DNA of 64,000 bases from Gudongella sp049310905 (GTDB taxonomy: Bacteria; Bacillota; Clostridia; Tissierellales; Tissierellaceae): the NCBI RefSeq assembly GCF_049310905.1, contig NZ_JBMEMN010000008.1, positions 18,108 to 82,107 on the forward strand, in the 5' to 3' direction. The notes beneath the pieces are model-generated. The model was not told the origin of the DNA. It did not search any database and worked only from the letters and a program-made list of their open reading frames with translations. Every line of letters begins with the position of its first letter. Within the stretch, counting starts at the first letter, position 1. The position numbers and the translations under genes were made by a program. This document shows positions 62,210-64,000 of the stretch, piece by piece.

Positions 62210-62937
62210 AACAGAAAAACCCTAAAAATACGCAAAATTTCATTACATCTAAAAAGCATGTAAAAGAAATATTAAAATATACGAATATCAATAAACAAGA
62301 TAAAATAATAGAAATTGGATCAGGAAAAGGACATTTTACCAAGGAACTTGTGGAAATGGGTCAATGGGTGAATGCTATAGAGATTGAGGAAAGCTTATGT
62401 CATGCCACGAAAAAAGCAGTTGACCCTTTTCAGAATATAAAAGTTATTAATGAGGATATTTTGAAATTTAACTTTCCTAAAGATACAGATTATAAAATAT
62501 TTGGTAATATTCCCTATAATATTAGCACCGATATTATCAAAAAAATTGCTTTTGATAGTCAAGCGAAATATAGCTACCTTATTGTAGAGAAAGGTTTTGC
62601 TAAAAGATTACAAAACACTCAACGGGCTTTAGGCTTGTTACTGATGGTGGAAATGGAGATAAAAATCCTTAAGAAAGTGCCACTATCATATTTTCACCCT
62701 AAGCCTAGTGTTGATTCTGTATTGATTGTACTTGAAAGGCATAAACCATTGATTTTAAAGAAGGACTACAATAAATATTGCTCTTTCGTTTATAGATGGG
62801 TAAATAAGGAATACCATGTTCTTTTTACTAAGAACCAATTAAGACAGGCGTTGAAGCATGCGAATGTTACTAATCCTGACAGGTTATCCAATGAACAATT
62901 TTTGTCTATTTTTAATAGTTACAAATTGTTTCAATAG
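62206..62937 (+). CDS. erm: 23S rRNA adenine-N6-methyltransferase, Erm(A)-like
   Basis: 243 residues, the length of Erm(A). The fold is a Rossmann methylase: SAM motif I is EIGSGKGHFTKEL, the catalytic NIPY is in FGNIPYNIST, and the C-terminal helical part reads KKVPLSYFHPKPSVDSVLIVLERH and FVYRWVNKEYHVLFTKNQLRQALKHANVTN. It resembles the Tn554 Erm(A) protein along its whole length, with scattered differences. It dimethylates A2058 of 23S rRNA, giving macrolide, lincosamide and streptogramin B resistance. ATG 62206 follows AAGGAGAAGG. Inducible through the leader upstream. Confidence 0.95.
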   Translation: MKQKNPKNTQNFITSKKHVKEILKYTNINKQDKIIEIGSGKGHFTKELVEMGQWVNAIEIEESLCHATKKAVDPFQNIKVINEDILKFNFPKDTDYKIFGNIPYNISTDIIKKIAFDSQAKYSYLIVEKGFAKRLQNTQRALGLLLMVEMEIKILKKVPLSYFHPKPSVDSVLIVLERHKPLILKKDYNKYCSFVYRWVNKEYHVLFTKNQLRQALKHANVTNPDRLSNEQFLSIFNSYKLFQ

Positions 62938-62947
62938 CATAAAAATA

Positions 62948-62979
62948 ATTAAGCGTTTTCTAATTAGAGAACGCTTAAT
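62948..62979 (+). terminator. Terminator of the erm gene
   Basis: ATTAAGCGTTTTCT (62948-62961) pairs with AGAGAACGCTTAAT (62966-62979) with G:U wobbles and a 4-base loop. Confidence 0.75.
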
Positions 62980-63060
62980 CTTATTACAAGAAAAATAAAT
63001 TTTCTTATTATTTACAATCACCCTAATATAATTTTCATTTTTTTAAAACAAATCAAAAAA

Positions 63061-63096
63061 CTCCTCATATCTGAAATAAAATCAGTGACGAGGAGA
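63061..63096 (-). terminator. Terminator of the serine recombinase gene
   Basis: On the minus strand CTCCTC and GAGGAG close a 36-base hairpin with further pairing inside (CTGATT, the complement of AATCAG), followed by TTTTTTGATTTG. Confidence 0.8.
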
Positions 63097-63112
63097 ATTT
63101 TAATAGCTTTTT

Positions 63113-64000
63113 TTAGATTTCAATTCCATTTTTAAAAGTTACTTGAACTTCTTTTTTCTCATAAACTGTTACATAATCTACTAAACTATTCCACAAAAGT
63201 GGGTCAAATTCTGAAATCAAACTATCCTGTTTCTGTAGTTCATCTAGGAATATTTCCAAGTTTTTATGCCTAGTTATTTTATCCTTAATTTGCTCAGTTG
63301 TAAGCTCTAGGTTAGCCTTAGTGGCATCAAACCGTTCTACAAGGCTATCGTATCTTTTTTGATATTCTTCTTGGTCTAAAGCTGTATGGGCATTTTCATT
63401 AATAATATTTTGAATCATTTCAGCTGTAACTTCGAGCTCGCTTTGAAGCTCAGTCTTTTTGTTTTCCAAATCTTCAGTATCAAATAAGGTTGTTTTCATA
63501 GCTTCAAAGTTTGCCATAATCTCATCCTTATCAGTTAGTAATTCATTTGTAGCTTTTATAAATATATCTTTAATTGTATTTTCATCTAGGTGGGGAGTTT
63601 CACATTTTTTGTTACCGTTAAACTTATGGTTGCATTGCCAAACGGTACGGCGGTATTTGCTATTTGAGTGCCATACTTTTGAACCGTACCAGCTTCCACA
63701 TTCGCCACATTTTATCTTGCCAGAGAATATATGAACACCGCTGTGACGGTTGTTTGCAGGGTTTCTTTTTTCTAACTCGTTTTGGACCAGGTCGAAGACC
63801 GCTGGCTCAATAATCGCTTCGTGGTTATTTTCAACATAGTATTGAGGAATTTCTCCCTCGTTGGCTTTCTTCTTTTTGGTAAGGAAATCTACAGTGTAGC
63901 TTTTCTGCAAAAGCGCATCTCCTTTATATTTTTCATTTGTGAGGATGCGCTTGATGGTGCCTGCGTTCCATTTATCTTTCTTGGCGGGTGATAAAATGCC
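63113..64000 (-). CDS. Large serine recombinase (site-specific integrase), C-terminal part
   Basis: The frame is open to the right edge of the window, so the N-terminal catalytic serine domain lies beyond it. The visible about 295 residues include the recombinase-domain end (KWNAGTIKRILTNEKYKGDA), the zinc-ribbon domain (SGKIKCGECGSWYG and WQCNHKFNGNKKCETPHL), and the long coiled coil (about 160-240; ENKKTELQSELEVTAEMIQ), with a C-terminal ITRHKNLEIFLDELQKQD helix and the VDYVTVYEKKEVQVTFKNG end. Such enzymes integrate and excise ICEs, Tn4451-like transposons and phages. It likely moves the segment that carries erm. Read from the minus strand, convergent with erm. Confidence 0.92.
   Translation of the reverse strand, partial: GILSPAKKDKWNAGTIKRILTNEKYKGDALLQKSYTVDFLTKKKKANEGEIPQYYVENNHEAIIEPAVFDLVQNELEKRNPANNRHSGVHIFSGKIKCGECGSWYGSKVWHSNSKYRRTVWQCNHKFNGNKKCETPHLDENTIKDIFIKATNELLTDKDEIMANFEAMKTTLFDTEDLENKKTELQSELEVTAEMIQNIINENAHTALDQEEYQKRYDSLVERFDATKANLELTTEQIKDKITRHKNLEIFLDELQKQDSLISEFDPLLWNSLVDYVTVYEKKEVQVTFKNGIEI

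Overview
The window reads as chromosomal DNA of a low-GC, strictly anaerobic Firmicute (class Clostridia or close relatives). Support: AT-rich codon use, strong AGGAGG-type ribosome binding sites, GTG and TTG starts, a four-subunit 2-oxoacid:ferredoxin oxidoreductase, Rnf-type subunits, butyrate-kinase-type energy conservation, an AddAB recombination complex, and SLH and copper-amine-oxidase-stalk secreted proteins. No rRNA or tRNA gene was seen, so the species cannot be named.

Layout. 1-2.7 kb: end of hflK, hflC, and an aldo/keto reductase with a ferredoxin tail. 3.2-9.9 kb: two tandem membrane GGDEF-EAL proteins and a GNAT acetyltransferase. 10-11.6 kb: asparaginase and a small membrane protein (minus). 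11.6-12.3 kb: a gene-free stretch with RNA-like stems. 12.3-15.2 kb: a DASS-type anion transporter and an IclR regulator (minus). 15.5-24.4 kb: a large plus-strand operon with 2-oxoacid:ferredoxin oxidoreductase (gamma, delta, alpha, beta), a PanE-family dehydrogenase, a TRAP transporter, and phosphate butyryltransferase plus butyrate kinase. Read together, these genes import an organic acid, make a 2-oxoacid, convert it to acyl-CoA with reduced ferredoxin, and recover ATP from the acyl-phosphate. An IS1182-type element then sits in a duplicated 38-bp palindrome, followed by rnfC and rnfD without the other rnf genes.

28.6-41.3 kb: GNAT proteins, a papain-like secreted protein behind an unusual leader RNA, an AbrB-like gene between 27-bp direct repeats (with a decayed second copy 2 kb away), an SLH/GH18-like secreted protein, a PdxA homologue, a TetR-regulated ABC exporter with two clear operators, and an ADP-ribosylglycohydrolase. 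41.3-49.4 kb: addB, addA and a DapA-family aldolase.

50.2-56.8 kb: an island of five consecutive genes with nuclease or modified-DNA-reader features: DUF4268 type, PD-(D/E)XK, DUF91-like plus RAMA-like, EVE-like/EVE-like/HNH, and a nuclease-plus-DUF2075 ATPase. This is the best candidate for an undescribed defence system. A second copy of the leader-RNA motif and a secreted protein follow, then a broken type I methylase gene (hsdM). From about 59 kb the DNA becomes more AT-rich and carries a VanZ-like gene, small membrane proteins, an Erm(A)-like rRNA methylase with an intact IAVV-type leader-peptide attenuator, and the 3' part of a large serine recombinase. This looks like a resistance-carrying mobile element inserted next to, or into, hsdM.
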